This document shows, piece by piece, positions 9,144-18,762 of a stretch of DNA of 64,000 nt. The notes beneath the pieces were generated by a model, which was not told the DNA's origin, ran no database searches, and worked only from the letters and a program-made list of their open reading frames with translations. The position numbers and the translations under genes were made by a program. Origin of the DNA: an uncultured beta proteobacterium (GTDB lineage: Bacteria > Pseudomonadota > Gammaproteobacteria > Burkholderiales > Burkholderiaceae); assembly GCA_903826775.1 (NCBI GenBank), contig CAIKFU010000023.1, forward strand, positions 29,545-93,544, given 5' to 3'. Position 1 is the first letter of the stretch; each line of letters starts with the position of its first letter.

Positions 9144-9704
9144 ATGCACCAAAATTCTAAATTAAAGCCGCCGCAACTTAAAAAACCGTCACCCAATCCA
9201 GAATCCGGTCTTGATGGTACGGATGTTGGGCCGAGCAAATCCGAGTTAAAACGACTCATGATTGCGCGTCAAAAACTTGCGGAGACTTTATCAACCTTTG
9301 GTTCAGAATCCCTTAAATCCATCCCCTTAGACGATGCAATTCGGGATGCAATTGCAGAAACACCGAATATCCGCAGCTTCGAAGCCGTCCGTCGCCATAA
9401 GCAGTATTTGGGTAAATTGATGCGCTTTCTTGATCAAGAAGAACTTGATGCCATCCACAGAAGACTGGATGCCATCCAAGGAGTTAGCAAGGCCGAGACA
9501 GCCAAATTGCATTTTCTGGAAAGCTATCGCGAGAGGTTACTGACAGACGACGACGCACTAACAAAGCTGATTGAAAAATTTCCTGAATTGGATATTCAAA
9601 ATTTGCGATCCCTTATTCGAAATGCGCGAAAAGAAAAGGAACTAAAAAAACCTCCAAAAGCCTATCGCGAAATATTCCAACTTCTAAAAGAATTGGGACT
9701 CTAG
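9144..9704 (+). CDS. darP: Ribosome-associated protein DarP (YjgA, DUF615)
   Basis: This 186-residue, highly charged, helical protein matches the YjgA/DarP family, which associates with late 50S ribosomal assembly intermediates. The conserved core is visible as SKSELKRLMIARQKL (about 32-46), LDDAIRDAIAE and RRHKQYLGKLMRFLDQEE. The C-terminus has the usual LRSLIRNARKEKE and KAYREIFQLLKEL blocks. The ~30-residue N-terminal extension is proline- and lysine-rich and disordered in appearance. The gene ends 2 bases before the convergent acyltransferase gene. Confidence 0.9.
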   Translation: MHQNSKLKPPQLKKPSPNPESGLDGTDVGPSKSELKRLMIARQKLAETLSTFGSESLKSIPLDDAIRDAIAETPNIRSFEAVRRHKQYLGKLMRFLDQEELDAIHRRLDAIQGVSKAETAKLHFLESYRERLLTDDDALTKLIEKFPELDIQNLRSLIRNARKEKELKKPPKAYREIFQLLKELGL

Positions 9705-9706
9705 GC

Positions 9707-10843
9707 TTATTTCCATTTAATTCGGCGAGCGGGAACCTCTATAAATCTATAGAGGTAATTGGCAGTAAACCAACTTGCAATTAAAGCTACCGACATCATG
9801 CCAAACGCATAAACCCCAGTACCCTCATTGGCCTTATTACTCAAACCACAAGCAATATAAATCGTATTGGCCAATAAAATAAATGAAAAGTGAATTAGAA
9901 AAGCGCAATATGATCTGTGACTTGCCCATGCAATCATTCGCATCAATGCCTGCCATTTGTCATTTTTTGAATCAATGTATGAGCAATTACCCCAGAACAG
10001 CAAAATGATGGCCACGAAAAAGGCTAAAAAATTCCTCATCCAAATCTCGTAAAGGCTCGAAACCACTATAACCAATCCAACCGCCAAAATTAACAGCTTG
10101 GATAATCGCTGAGTTTGCACATCTGCAAGCAATTGGTCGTATTTTGAGCCGGCAAAATGCGCTAAAACCCCAAGACCATATGAGCCAATAAAATAAACAA
10201 AGAAGCTTTCATATTCACTGTGGCGGTTAAAGTACAGCAAAGATCCAATTACTAAAATCGTAATAAACCATATGGCTGAACGGTAAGTTGGCAATAACGC
10301 CAACATAATAGCCAAAAATGTGTACAACTGCCAATCGATTGCGACATACCAGACTCCAGCTGAAATTGAATCGAAGCCTAATATTCCCTGTAGAAAAAAT
10401 AAATGCGATAAAAACTGTCCTAACGTTTCGGACTCTCCCACGAATTCATCCTGAACCCAAAAGCGTGCGCACCAAGCACAGGCAATAGTAACCATAAGCG
10501 CAACTATGTAGGGGGCAAACAATCGAAAATAGCGATTCAATATTACCTTCAAAAGCGTATGTTGATTGAAAACCTGACCGCCAGATTTGGTAGATGATTT
10601 TACTAAGGATTGGGAAGCCAAATATCCGCCCATGACTAAAAAAATCTGCACGGCATACCGCCCATATTCAAATAGCCAAGTCATTATTCTGGGAAAGAGC
10701 AAGCGAGCATCTTCCGCCACCTGACCGTAGCTGGATAAATGGTGCAAAATAATCAATAAAGCCGCGAGGACCTTAAGGCAATCTATTAAAAAATAATAAT
10801 TTTTTGTTTTCAAGGTAATTATTAAAAAAGGATAAAAAAGCAA
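9707..10843 (-). CDS. Acyltransferase 3 family membrane protein (OafA/WecH-like)
   Basis: This 378-residue protein has about ten membrane helices. The family hallmarks are an N-terminal FLIDCLKVLAALLIILHHLS with the conserved His pair in helix 1, and a later GRYAVQIFLVMGGYLAS. The C-terminus ends in a short arginine/lysine-rich tail (IEVPARRIKWK), common in this family. Members transfer acetyl or other acyl groups to sugars or lipids at the membrane. The target here is unknown; surface polysaccharide is plausible. The start is uncertain because the first residues lie close to helix 1. Confidence 0.8.
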   Translation of the reverse strand: MLFYPFLIITLKTKNYYFLIDCLKVLAALLIILHHLSSYGQVAEDARLLFPRIMTWLFEYGRYAVQIFLVMGGYLASQSLVKSSTKSGGQVFNQHTLLKVILNRYFRLFAPYIVALMVTIACAWCARFWVQDEFVGESETLGQFLSHLFFLQGILGFDSISAGVWYVAIDWQLYTFLAIMLALLPTYRSAIWFITILVIGSLLYFNRHSEYESFFVYFIGSYGLGVLAHFAGSKYDQLLADVQTQRLSKLLILAVGLVIVVSSLYEIWMRNFLAFFVAIILLFWGNCSYIDSKNDKWQALMRMIAWASHRSYCAFLIHFSFILLANTIYIACGLSNKANEGTGVYAFGMMSVALIASWFTANYLYRFIEVPARRIKWK

Positions 10844-10876
10844 AGCGTCAGCAATAAGCGCGGCAACAAAGCGCTA

Positions 10877-13090
10877 TTAAAACACCACCCTCGCTCCAAC
10901 GGAAATAGCCTGCGGCATGCCAGCTTGATATGCTGTACTTGAAGAAGCAATATTAAATGTGATGTATTGCCGATTTAATAAGTTCACTACCGAGGCAAAC
11001 ACGGTTGCCTGAGGAGTCAGCTCATAGTTTGCCCTCAGCCCAATAATCGCATATGCAGGTACCGGCAACGTATGCGCAGTGTCCATCCATGAATTACCAA
11101 CGTATCGCAATGTTGTTGTGATACTCGCCTTTGGTACCGGGTAATACGTCAATCCTGCGTTAGCAATATTTTGAGGGACTCCGCCCACCTGACTATTGGT
11201 GGGATCACTCGTAGCAGTCCAAGTGAGCCGCGCTAAAGTGTAAGTATAGCCACCATCCACCGACCATGTTGTCCCGATATCCTGATGGTACTGAAATTCC
11301 AATCCTTGACTTAATAGATTTTGCTGATTGGTGAAGTAATTCACCGATGTGGAATTGCAAATTCCTACTGAGGCAGTTCCTGTCAAAGGGTTTCCTGTTG
11401 CATTGCATAGGCTTTTGGCCAACACAACATCATTCGGGTTATTTTTATTTAAGGCATAACTAGTGACGGAATTCTGAATATAGTTGTTAAAAGCCGTTAA
11501 CTGGGTAAATCCGGATTTCCATCGGAAATCGGTCCCCACTTCATAGCCCGTCATTGTTTCGGGCACTAAGTTTGGATTTGCGAAATTCCATCCTGTTGCG
11601 GAACCGAAACTCCTTAAAGTGTTATTCATGCTCGGGGCATGAAATGCCTGATAGGCCGCCGCCCGTATATCCCAATCCTTTGAGGCATTAAACATCAACC
11701 CCAAGGATGGACTTAATTGCGTCTTGCTCTTATTCGAAATATTCGTATAGGAAGGATTTGCTCCATTTGCCCCGGTGTTATAAAGCGTTGGAATCTGGCT
11801 GCTCCAAGAGTCAACCCGCGCACCCAATGTTGCCTCAATGGGAACAAATTCTGCCTTTGATTTGACTTGGCCAAGTAGGCCGTAAAAACTCTGCTGCCCC
11901 TGCGCATAATTGATGGATACCACCGATCCGTTGCCGTTGGCATTTAAATTGTTCGTTAAATTGGATGCGGAAATATTTCTTGCATCCAAACCGAGAAGAT
12001 ATTGATCAATTGCAGCGGTTTTTAAATCGTGCGTGTACTGTACGGATCCCCCAAGTGTTGAATAAGGGTCTGTATAGTTGGCATTTATATAAGGCGCATT
12101 AGGATTAGAGGAGTTGGGTGTTGTGGTCGATCCACTTTGCTTGTAAAAGCTGGTATTTTGGTAATAGGCGTTTACTTGCAATTTCTTATCAACATCAACA
12201 TGAGTGGTTGTTCCACCCGCTAAATCCGTCGTTTGAACTAAATTTGGAGCAATCGCATAATTGGTACTTAAATCGGACATGGTGCCATATCCAATTCGGA
12301 AAAATCCGTCGGTCTCTTGCGTTGGTTTGAAGTACCCCTGTAATCGAATATTGGAATTCTTAACGCTGTCGGTCCCCATTCCGTTTTTTATATTACTTGC
12401 TGAAGCGGGCGAAATCGTGGCGTAATTTTGATAACCTTGAGATGAAAAATAGTCGGCCGAAAATCGTAATTGCATTGCATCTCCCGCCACAATATCTTTT
12501 GAAGCAGCCACATTTCCAGTACCAAACGCACCATAGCTAAATGAAATATCCTGAGAACTATTTTTTGGCGTTTTGGTATTAATATTAATTACTCCACCCA
12601 TGCCGTAATTTCCCCATAAGCTCGAAACACCTCCGCGAACAAATTCAACGCTTTGAATGGATGACATCGGCACTAAATTCCACTGCACTGTTCCATAAAA
12701 CGCATCATTCGCAGGCAATCCATCAATTAAAACGAGTGTTCTGCCATAACCTAAACCGCGAACATTAATGCTTTGACCAGTGGGATCTTTCTGATAATAC
12801 GGAACATCGTTGAGAAAAACCCCAGGCACATTCTTCAAAACTTGGTCGATAGTGAGATCTACACTAGCATCCAATACCTCAGGAGTAAGAATGGTTGTGT
12901 TGAGGGGAATTTGGTCTAACGGAGTATCGGAACGAGTGGCATTTACCACAATATCACTTAACTTTTGATCGTAATTCGATGGCGGTGAAATTTGGGCTGT
13001 CGAATGTAAAGAAAAGAAAAATAGTCCAATTAAAAAAAAGAAATGCTTTATTTGTATTTTTAAAAATTGCCTATTCATTTCATGAATCAA
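10877..13090 (-). CDS. TonB-dependent outer-membrane receptor
   Basis: This 737-residue protein has a signal peptide (residues about 1-32, ending STA before QISPP). A plug domain follows (about 45-165) with a TonB-box-like DIVVNATRSD, then NVRGLGYGRTLVLIDGLPAND and VEFVRGGVSSLWGNYGMGGVINI. A long 22-strand-type barrel ends in Phe (VGARVVF), as outer-membrane barrels do. Two cysteines in one late loop (around ...SLCNATG... and ...GICNSTS...) may form a disulfide. The ligand is not evident; siderophores, cobalamin or other metal chelates are typical. An alternative start is the ATG at 13078. The previous gene on this strand is a 56-residue small protein. Confidence 0.9.
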   Translation of the reverse strand: MIHEMNRQFLKIQIKHFFFLIGLFFFSLHSTAQISPPSNYDQKLSDIVVNATRSDTPLDQIPLNTTILTPEVLDASVDLTIDQVLKNVPGVFLNDVPYYQKDPTGQSINVRGLGYGRTLVLIDGLPANDAFYGTVQWNLVPMSSIQSVEFVRGGVSSLWGNYGMGGVININTKTPKNSSQDISFSYGAFGTGNVAASKDIVAGDAMQLRFSADYFSSQGYQNYATISPASASNIKNGMGTDSVKNSNIRLQGYFKPTQETDGFFRIGYGTMSDLSTNYAIAPNLVQTTDLAGGTTTHVDVDKKLQVNAYYQNTSFYKQSGSTTTPNSSNPNAPYINANYTDPYSTLGGSVQYTHDLKTAAIDQYLLGLDARNISASNLTNNLNANGNGSVVSINYAQGQQSFYGLLGQVKSKAEFVPIEATLGARVDSWSSQIPTLYNTGANGANPSYTNISNKSKTQLSPSLGLMFNASKDWDIRAAAYQAFHAPSMNNTLRSFGSATGWNFANPNLVPETMTGYEVGTDFRWKSGFTQLTAFNNYIQNSVTSYALNKNNPNDVVLAKSLCNATGNPLTGTASVGICNSTSVNYFTNQQNLLSQGLEFQYHQDIGTTWSVDGGYTYTLARLTWTATSDPTNSQVGGVPQNIANAGLTYYPVPKASITTTLRYVGNSWMDTAHTLPVPAYAIIGLRANYELTPQATVFASVVNLLNRQYITFNIASSSTAYQAGMPQAISVGARVVF

Positions 13091-13116
13091 GTTATTAAGT
13101 GAGCAATATAGTTAAT

Positions 13117-13287
13117 CTATTTAACTTTTGTCTTACCCAATAATGAAGTCAATAATGGGTTCGCATCAGCCAATTCCTTTTTTGTTTTCACCGCATTAGA
13201 ACTTCCTGGCCTATTAGATTTGGTGGAGTTTTTTAAACGATGAGCGATAGCCAACCCTTGATTTTTTGCGAGATCTGTCTTTTTCAT
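13117..13287 (-). CDS. Small basic hypothetical protein (56 aa)
   Basis: The protein starts MKKTDLAKNQGLAIAHRLKN and ends LLTSLLGKTKVK with TAG at 13119-13117. It is rich in Lys, Asn and Ser and has no membrane segment. The opening resembles the MKKTDLxKNxGLKI start of small conserved proteins in Burkholderiales, and that resemblance is the main reason to call it. It lies 13 bases after hdeD and 27 bases before the receptor gene. The ribosome binding site is weak. Confidence 0.45.
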   Translation of the reverse strand: MKKTDLAKNQGLAIAHRLKNSTKSNRPGSSNAVKTKKELADANPLLTSLLGKTKVK

Positions 13288-13299
13288 AAAATTTGATAA

Positions 13300-13884
13300 T
13301 TACTTTGTCAGCGATTTTGCAGCAATACCCAAAAAAAGCAAAGACCAACCCTGAAGTAGCAACTCGACAGCAATCAATAAGCCTGGCAGCCAAAGACTTG
13401 ATGCTGGCCAACCATTCAGAATCAAAATACCCATCAAAATTGAAACCCCCGATGAAAGCAATAACCAAAACCATTCACGGAATGGTCGATGCTGAAATGC
13501 GGTCACTAATCGAAGCACTCCCGTCACAAAAAATATTGCAGCCAACCAAAGCGTAATACCTTCCAAGGCCGGTATTGGAAAAGCCCAAGTAAAAAATCCC
13601 GCTGCAATATACAGAACCGAAAGAAATAATTGAACACCAACCCCTTTCCATCCATTTGACTTTAACGCATGGGCGCCTTGTAAAATACCTGCCACGATTA
13701 AAAATGCACCTAGCACACTAATTGAAATGAACGAATACATCACCTGACCGCTGATCCCGATAACGCCCAACAAGAGAAACAAAATACCTAGCCAAATAAG
13801 CGAGTTTGGTTTCTTTGCCGCCTGCCCCAGTACAGCCGAACGAATTGCAATAATCTGAGCCACCTGTAGATCTGACATATTCAC
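13300..13884 (-). CDS. HdeD-family (DUF308) membrane protein
   Basis: This 194-residue protein has six predicted membrane helices in three hairpins. Typical HdeD features are WLGILFLLLGVIGISGQV near the start, then LAIFFVTGVLRLVTAFQHR and WFWLLLSSGVSILMGILIL, with a late GLLIAVELLLQGWSLLFLG. HdeD proteins are linked to acid resistance in enterobacteria; their role elsewhere is unclear. The ATG follows a good AGGAG-type site (ATAGGAGTGAAT). The small basic protein at 13117-13287 is probably in the same transcript. Confidence 0.8.
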   Translation of the reverse strand: MNMSDLQVAQIIAIRSAVLGQAAKKPNSLIWLGILFLLLGVIGISGQVMYSFISISVLGAFLIVAGILQGAHALKSNGWKGVGVQLFLSVLYIAAGFFTWAFPIPALEGITLWLAAIFFVTGVLRLVTAFQHRPFREWFWLLLSSGVSILMGILILNGWPASSLWLPGLLIAVELLLQGWSLLFLGIAAKSLTK

Positions 13885-14235
13885 TCCTATTGAAATATGA
13901 ACTTCATCAACTGTTATCTACTGTATCAATAAAATCTCGCACTGCCTTATTAAAATAGCCCTTCCACTCAATATTTGATAAATGAATAGTTATCCCGAAG
14001 ATCAAAAATTGCAAAGAACAAAGACATTGAACCACATTAGCCTTTAAATATAACCCCTCAACTAAAAAGGTCGAGGCCATGTTCCAGATCATTAATCAAT
14101 TGACAACAGCACCATTCCCTTAATCTGAGTCAAGGATCGGCAAGTGAGTTAAATGGCGATTGGCAAATTAGAAATCAATTTCTGGCAATTCCGAGTATCC
14201 TGTATGACCCTTCCGTTTTAAAATCAGGAGCCTTC
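13885..14235. other. Divergent intergenic region, no gene supported
   Basis: These 351 bases separate hdeD (minus) from a small membrane-protein gene (plus) and must hold promoters for both. Short open frames inside it show no family resemblance or ribosome binding site. No strong hairpin or palindrome stands out. Confidence 0.5.
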
Positions 14236-14460
14236 ATGGGCCAAATGACAACAATTCTACTTGGCATCGCCGCAATTCTTTTTCCGGTTTTAGCCGGCAG
14301 ATTTGCTTGGAAAAATTTTGATCGTTATTTTGGTAAAAACGATCAAGAATACATGGATACCCTTCAATTCTTCTTAAAAAAAACTGGGTTCACAATTTTG
14401 GTTGCGTTTGTATTCCTTTGGATTGGCTTGAGCATTGTCTTTCAAACACAGGTAAATTAA
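14236..14460 (+). CDS. Small hypothetical membrane protein (74 aa)
   Basis: Two hydrophobic helices (about 5-21 and 49-69) flank a polar segment containing WKNFDRYFGKNDQEYMDT. The ATG follows CAGGAGCC, a good ribosome binding site. I do not recognise a family. The next plus-strand gene, also a small membrane protein, starts 24 bases later and is probably co-transcribed. Confidence 0.6.
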   Translation: MGQMTTILLGIAAILFPVLAGRFAWKNFDRYFGKNDQEYMDTLQFFLKKTGFTILVAFVFLWIGLSIVFQTQVN

Positions 14461-14484
14461 ATACATTTCAAGGAAAAAATCAAA

Positions 14485-14856
14485 ATGCCTAGCCAACTGA
14501 AGTACTTTCTTTCGAAAACCATATCGAATTTCGCAGTTTTATTAATCATTCTTCTGATAGCGGTGATGGGTAAAACCATTAGTCCTGAATTCACCAATTC
14601 AGTTCTTGCAAATGCCGATCGACTTGTGTCTGAATTGATTTTGGTATTCATTGCAATCTCCCTTGGCGCATTTATTAATAATTTCCAAATTGTGCTGTGG
14701 GGTTCAATTGCCAGTTTTATTGTGGCTTGTTTATTTATTCGATTGGATTTATTTGAATACCTCACCATTGATTACCTATTTGCCGTTCTAATTGTTGTAT
14801 TGGGTTTTTCATCCATTGCAAACCTATACCGCCATTACCGGGAATTGAAACTCTAA
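14485..14856 (+). CDS. Small hypothetical membrane protein (123 aa)
   Basis: The protein is highly hydrophobic, with about four membrane helices (about 14-30, 48-64, 69-86 and 96-113) and a basic C-terminus (YRHYRELKL). No family or functional motif is recognised. It follows another small membrane-protein gene closely and faces the serine hydrolase gene convergently. Confidence 0.6.
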   Translation: MPSQLKYFLSKTISNFAVLLIILLIAVMGKTISPEFTNSVLANADRLVSELILVFIAISLGAFINNFQIVLWGSIASFIVACLFIRLDLFEYLTIDYLFAVLIVVLGFSSIANLYRHYRELKL

Positions 14857-14888
14857 GCAACCAATGTTGTACCCTAAAAATTGTGGCT

Positions 14889-16178
14889 CTACTTTTCAAG
14901 TGCACTATAAATTAATGCACTCACCTTCTCACGATAAATCTTTCTGATCTCACCTGGGGCAACAGCCATCATTACCACCACCATCCTCTCTTTTGGATCA
15001 ACCCAAAAAATTGTGCCGTTGGCGCCATTCCATGTGTAGTCACCAATATTTCCATTGATGGCAGAAAGTCCTCGTTCTACCCGCACAGCGACCCCTAAGC
15101 CAAAACCGTAACCTACCCGACCCGGCTCTGTTAGGCCAACATTATTTTGAATACCGCTATTTAAATGATTTGATGTCATAAATGCCACGGTCTGTGGACC
15201 CAAAACCCTCTTCCCCTCAAGAACACCTCCATTCAAGAGCATTTGCCCAAACCGTAAATAATCCGCGGCTGTTGAAAACGCACATGAGCCGCCGCAGTCG
15301 AACTTGGGACTTTGCGTCAGTATTTCGATGTTCTGAGGTTTACCCAAAATAGGGTCTACTGAAAGAGGTTGAGCCAACCGTACCCGCTGATTTTCCGATA
15401 TTTGAAATGTGGTGTCGGGCATTCCCACCTTATTCCATACTCGCTCTCTTAATACGTCACCAAGGGGCTTGCCATAAATCTTCTCCTCAATCAAGCCCAG
15501 CACATCAATACCAAAACCATAATCCCATGCAGTAGCCGGCTCGTACAACAATGGTGTTTGCGCCAATTTATCCAAAAATTGCGCGCCGGTATACTCCATA
15601 GCCGCAGGCGCTGAGCCTGCTGGATACAATTTATGAATCGCAGTGCTGCCGCGACCTCCATAAGTTAAGCCGTTTGTATGGCGCATGAGGTCCTGAATGG
15701 TAATCGGATTTTTTGCTGCAATCGCTAAGATTTTTCCGTCAACATCAACCTTACCCACCTTCATTTCCCTAAACTGAGGGTACCAGTTTGAAATGGGCGC
15801 ATTTAATGGCAGCTTACCTTCCTCATAAAAGGTCAACGCACCGACTGCCGTCATCACCTTTGTCATGGATGCCAAGTTAAAAATTGCATCCGTACGCATG
15901 GGAAGATTTTTTTCTTTATCCAAATAGCCAAAAGGTTTGAATACCACCAATTTGCCATTTTTTGCCACTGCCAATACAGCCCCAGGCAATTGGTTACTAA
16001 CCACTTGATCTAAAAAAAAGGCATCTATCCTTCTTAATCCTTCTTGTGAAAACCCTTCTAACTGGGGGGGAGCCAAAGGAAGAGGGGGGTTGCTAACCTG
16101 AGCAGCAATACCAAGGGATGAAAATACCGCCATTGCCACGATAAGTACTCTTAACCACCATTTTTCTGTCAATTGCAT
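14889..16178 (-). CDS. Exported serine hydrolase, beta-lactamase class C/esterase type
   Basis: This 429-residue protein has a signal peptide (residues 1-26, ending GIAA) and a single beta-lactamase/penicillin-binding-protein-like domain. The nucleophile motif SMTK is at Ser104-Lys107 inside FNLASMTKVMTA. DLMRHTNGLTYG and a tyrosine motif around WDYGFGIDVLG follow, where relatives usually have a YS- form. Relatives are esterases, D-peptidases or proteins of unknown activity, and true beta-lactamase activity is not implied. It acts in the periplasm or envelope. It stands alone between convergent and divergent neighbours. Confidence 0.85.
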   Translation of the reverse strand: MQLTEKWWLRVLIVAMAVFSSLGIAAQVSNPPLPLAPPQLEGFSQEGLRRIDAFFLDQVVSNQLPGAVLAVAKNGKLVVFKPFGYLDKEKNLPMRTDAIFNLASMTKVMTAVGALTFYEEGKLPLNAPISNWYPQFREMKVGKVDVDGKILAIAAKNPITIQDLMRHTNGLTYGGRGSTAIHKLYPAGSAPAAMEYTGAQFLDKLAQTPLLYEPATAWDYGFGIDVLGLIEEKIYGKPLGDVLRERVWNKVGMPDTTFQISENQRVRLAQPLSVDPILGKPQNIEILTQSPKFDCGGSCAFSTAADYLRFGQMLLNGGVLEGKRVLGPQTVAFMTSNHLNSGIQNNVGLTEPGRVGYGFGLGVAVRVERGLSAINGNIGDYTWNGANGTIFWVDPKERMVVVMMAVAPGEIRKIYREKVSALIYSALEK

Positions 16179-16409
16179 AAGTCTATCTCCCCAATCACTT
16201 TGTATTTATTAAATATGGATCCAATTTAGCATTCATTTAAGACCTTTTAATACTTACCCACTATGCCAATTGGGCGTTTGCGTGCTGACACCCACTGAAA
16301 TTCAGAAAGCCATAAAATAGACAAAGTAATCTATATAACTAAAATGCTATATCAAATTAATTTTTAATTATTTGAAGAAATAAAGCCAAACGACGACAAT
16401 CTTGATCTT

Positions 16410-18137
16410 ATGTATAAATACGACGCCATCGACCAAACCCTAATCAATCAAAGGGTTGATCAATTTAAAGATCAAGTACAAAGGCGCCTTCAAGGAGTTT
16501 TGGCCGAAGAAGAGTTCCGCCCATTGCGTCTGCAAAACGGTCTTTACCATCAACGCCACGCATATATGCTGCGCGTTGCGATTCCATATGGCCTCTTAAA
16601 TGCGACCCAATTGCGCACTCTCGCATCCATTTCCAAAAAATACGATCGCGGATACGCGCACTTTACTACTCGCCAGAATATCCAGTACAACTGGGTCACT
16701 TTGGAATCCGCGCCGGAGGTTTTGGCAGAACTTGCCAAAGTTGAAATGCACGCCATTCAAACCTCAGGCAATTGCATCCGCAACATTACCAGCGATCCGT
16801 TTGCAGGAGTTGCCAGCGATGAAATGGTTGACCCGCGACCCATCGCCGAATTACTACGCCAATGGTCAACGCTACACCCCGAATTTGCCCACCTTCCCCG
16901 TAAATTTAAATTTGCAATCAATGGTGCAAAAGAGGATCGCGCGATTATTTTATGCCACGATGTAGGCATTCAACTTCATAAAAATACTCAAGGCTTATTG
17001 CTTGCCGACATCTATGCTGGAGGAGGCATGGGCCGAACTCCGATATTGGGAACTTTAATTAAAACCGGCTTACCTTGGCAGTTTTTGCCCAGTTACTTAA
17101 CCGCCTTGCTGCGAGTCTATAACCGATTTGGTCGCCGTGACAATTTGTATAAAGCGCGCATCAAGATTTTGGTAAAGGCGCTTGGGCCAACCGAATTCGC
17201 CCGGCAAGTTGACTCCGAATGGAGTCACCTTCAGGACGGCAAAGATAATTTTTCCCAGGCTGAATGGGATCGTGTTTCCCAGCATTTCACCAAACCCGCC
17301 TATCGTCCACTTCTGACAGTAACGCAAGACCAACTGCTATCGCAATTCGAACCAAACCTCACCCCTGATGAACGGGTTGCTTTCAGTCGTTGGCTCCAGC
17401 GTAACGTTCGAAACCACCAAATCCCAGGTTATGCGAGCGTTATTCTTTCACTTAAACCTCATGGCACTGCCGCGCCAGGGGATGCAAGCACCGCCCAAAT
17501 GTATGCGATTGCCGATCTAGCCGACCAGTACAGTTTTGGTGAGTTGCGTGTAACCCATGAGCAAAACTTGGTTTTAGCGGATGTGGAACAACTTGAATTA
17601 CTCAATTTATGGCGAAGTGCCAAAAAGAACAATCTAGTTTTGCCTAATATAGGGCTTCTTACCGACATCATTGCTTGCCCTGGTGGGGATTTTTGCTCTT
17701 TAGCGAATGCCAAATCGCTACCGATTGCAAAAGCAATTCAAGAACGTTTTGACGATCTCGATTACCTGCACGACTTAAAGGACATCTCGGTAAACATCTC
17801 CGGATGTATAAACTCCTGCGGACACCATCATGTAGGCAACATTGGCATTCTAGGCGTCGACAAAGATGGTGAGGAGTGGTACCAAATTACACTTGGTGGA
17901 GAACAAGGTCATCAAGCGCAGATTGGCAAAGTAATTGGGCCTTCCTTTTATGCATCAGAAATTCCCGATGTCATGACCCAGATCATCAATGTCTACGTTG
18001 ATAATCGACACCCCGATGAATTATTTATTGATGCCTATCGCCGTCTAGGCATTACCGCCTTTAAGGATGCCGCCTATAGAGGCATCAAGCCGAAACCAAA
18101 GACCGACTCGGCAATTGCCGCCACGAACAAATCATGA
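16410..18137 (+). CDS. cysI: Nitrite/sulfite reductase hemoprotein (CysI-like)
   Basis: This 575-residue siroheme and [4Fe-4S] enzyme of assimilatory sulfate reduction catalyses six-electron reduction of sulfite to sulfide. Two ferredoxin-like half-domains and two siroheme-binding repeats are visible, with AHFTTRQNIQYNWV in the first. The cluster ligands form C-x5-C in IACPGGDFC and C-x3-C in SGCINSCGHHH, at about residues 423-470. A single-chain, ferredoxin-type or NADPH-flavoprotein-independent form is suggested, because no cysJ is nearby. The stop overlaps the start of the DUF934 gene by 4 bases (ATGA), and CobA, which makes siroheme precursor, follows. An assimilatory nitrite reductase cannot be excluded, but the DUF934 partner favours sulfite. 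Confidence 0.87.
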   Translation: MYKYDAIDQTLINQRVDQFKDQVQRRLQGVLAEEEFRPLRLQNGLYHQRHAYMLRVAIPYGLLNATQLRTLASISKKYDRGYAHFTTRQNIQYNWVTLESAPEVLAELAKVEMHAIQTSGNCIRNITSDPFAGVASDEMVDPRPIAELLRQWSTLHPEFAHLPRKFKFAINGAKEDRAIILCHDVGIQLHKNTQGLLLADIYAGGGMGRTPILGTLIKTGLPWQFLPSYLTALLRVYNRFGRRDNLYKARIKILVKALGPTEFARQVDSEWSHLQDGKDNFSQAEWDRVSQHFTKPAYRPLLTVTQDQLLSQFEPNLTPDERVAFSRWLQRNVRNHQIPGYASVILSLKPHGTAAPGDASTAQMYAIADLADQYSFGELRVTHEQNLVLADVEQLELLNLWRSAKKNNLVLPNIGLLTDIIACPGGDFCSLANAKSLPIAKAIQERFDDLDYLHDLKDISVNISGCINSCGHHHVGNIGILGVDKDGEEWYQITLGGEQGHQAQIGKVIGPSFYASEIPDVMTQIINVYVDNRHPDELFIDAYRRLGITAFKDAAYRGIKPKPKTDSAIAATNKS

Positions 18138-18715
18138 ATAAGAAAATAATCGTTTTCCCGAAAAATGGAAAACCAGCATTGGCTGACGACAATTGGCAGA
18201 TATGGGGATTGCCGATTACTGGAATTCCAGGAAAGATTGCCGAAAACCCAGAAGCTCTTGCTGATCAAACCCTGCCTACCGGGAAAGTACTGGTTCCGTT
18301 TGGGTGGTGGTTGGATCACGTTGACAAGCCCGAAATCTTAACGCGCGCTCTACAAGGCAATATTGGCGTTTGGTTTGCAACCAACGACGATATCCTAAAG
18401 CATACGGACATCATTGAATCGGGAAGGAAACTGTGGCCACTTGTTGCAGCACATTTCCCAATTTTTCGCGACGGCAGAAGTTTTAGCACAGCCGCCTTAT
18501 TACGAAATCGATTTGAATGGCAAGGCGAAGTCCGTGCAATTGGTGATGTGCTCATTGATCAATTGCTGCAAATGGCTCGTGTTGGTTTTGATAGTTTTGA
18601 TCTGCGTGCCGATCAAAATTTAAACCTAGGCTTAAAGCAATTTAACCTCTATACGGCGATAACCCAAAATTCTTGGCGTGAAGTAAGAAGCACATTAGCG
18701 ACTGAACCCGCTTAG
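18134..18715 (+). CDS. DUF934 protein associated with sulfite reductase
   Basis: This 193-residue protein belongs to the DUF934 group that accompanies CysI-type genes in proteobacteria. Features are WQIWGLPITGIPGKIAENP near the start, VLVPFGWWLDH, and the block FPIFRDGRSFSTAALLRNRF with VRAIGDVLIDQLLQMARVGFD, which are the conserved core. The gene overlaps cysI by 4 bases, which points to translational coupling. Its biochemical role is not established; an accessory or electron-transfer role in sulfite reduction is inferred from context. Confidence 0.85.
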   Translation: MNKKIIVFPKNGKPALADDNWQIWGLPITGIPGKIAENPEALADQTLPTGKVLVPFGWWLDHVDKPEILTRALQGNIGVWFATNDDILKHTDIIESGRKLWPLVAAHFPIFRDGRSFSTAALLRNRFEWQGEVRAIGDVLIDQLLQMARVGFDSFDLRADQNLNLGLKQFNLYTAITQNSWREVRSTLATEPA

Positions 18716-18762
18716 AAATTACTTTCAGATCTAATCAACTTCGTACCCAGCAAGAAAACTCC

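Noticed and set aside
14457..14768. Minus-strand frame of 103 codons
   Set aside because: It is antisense to the small membrane-protein gene at 14485-14856, whose hydrophobic pattern is the more credible product.
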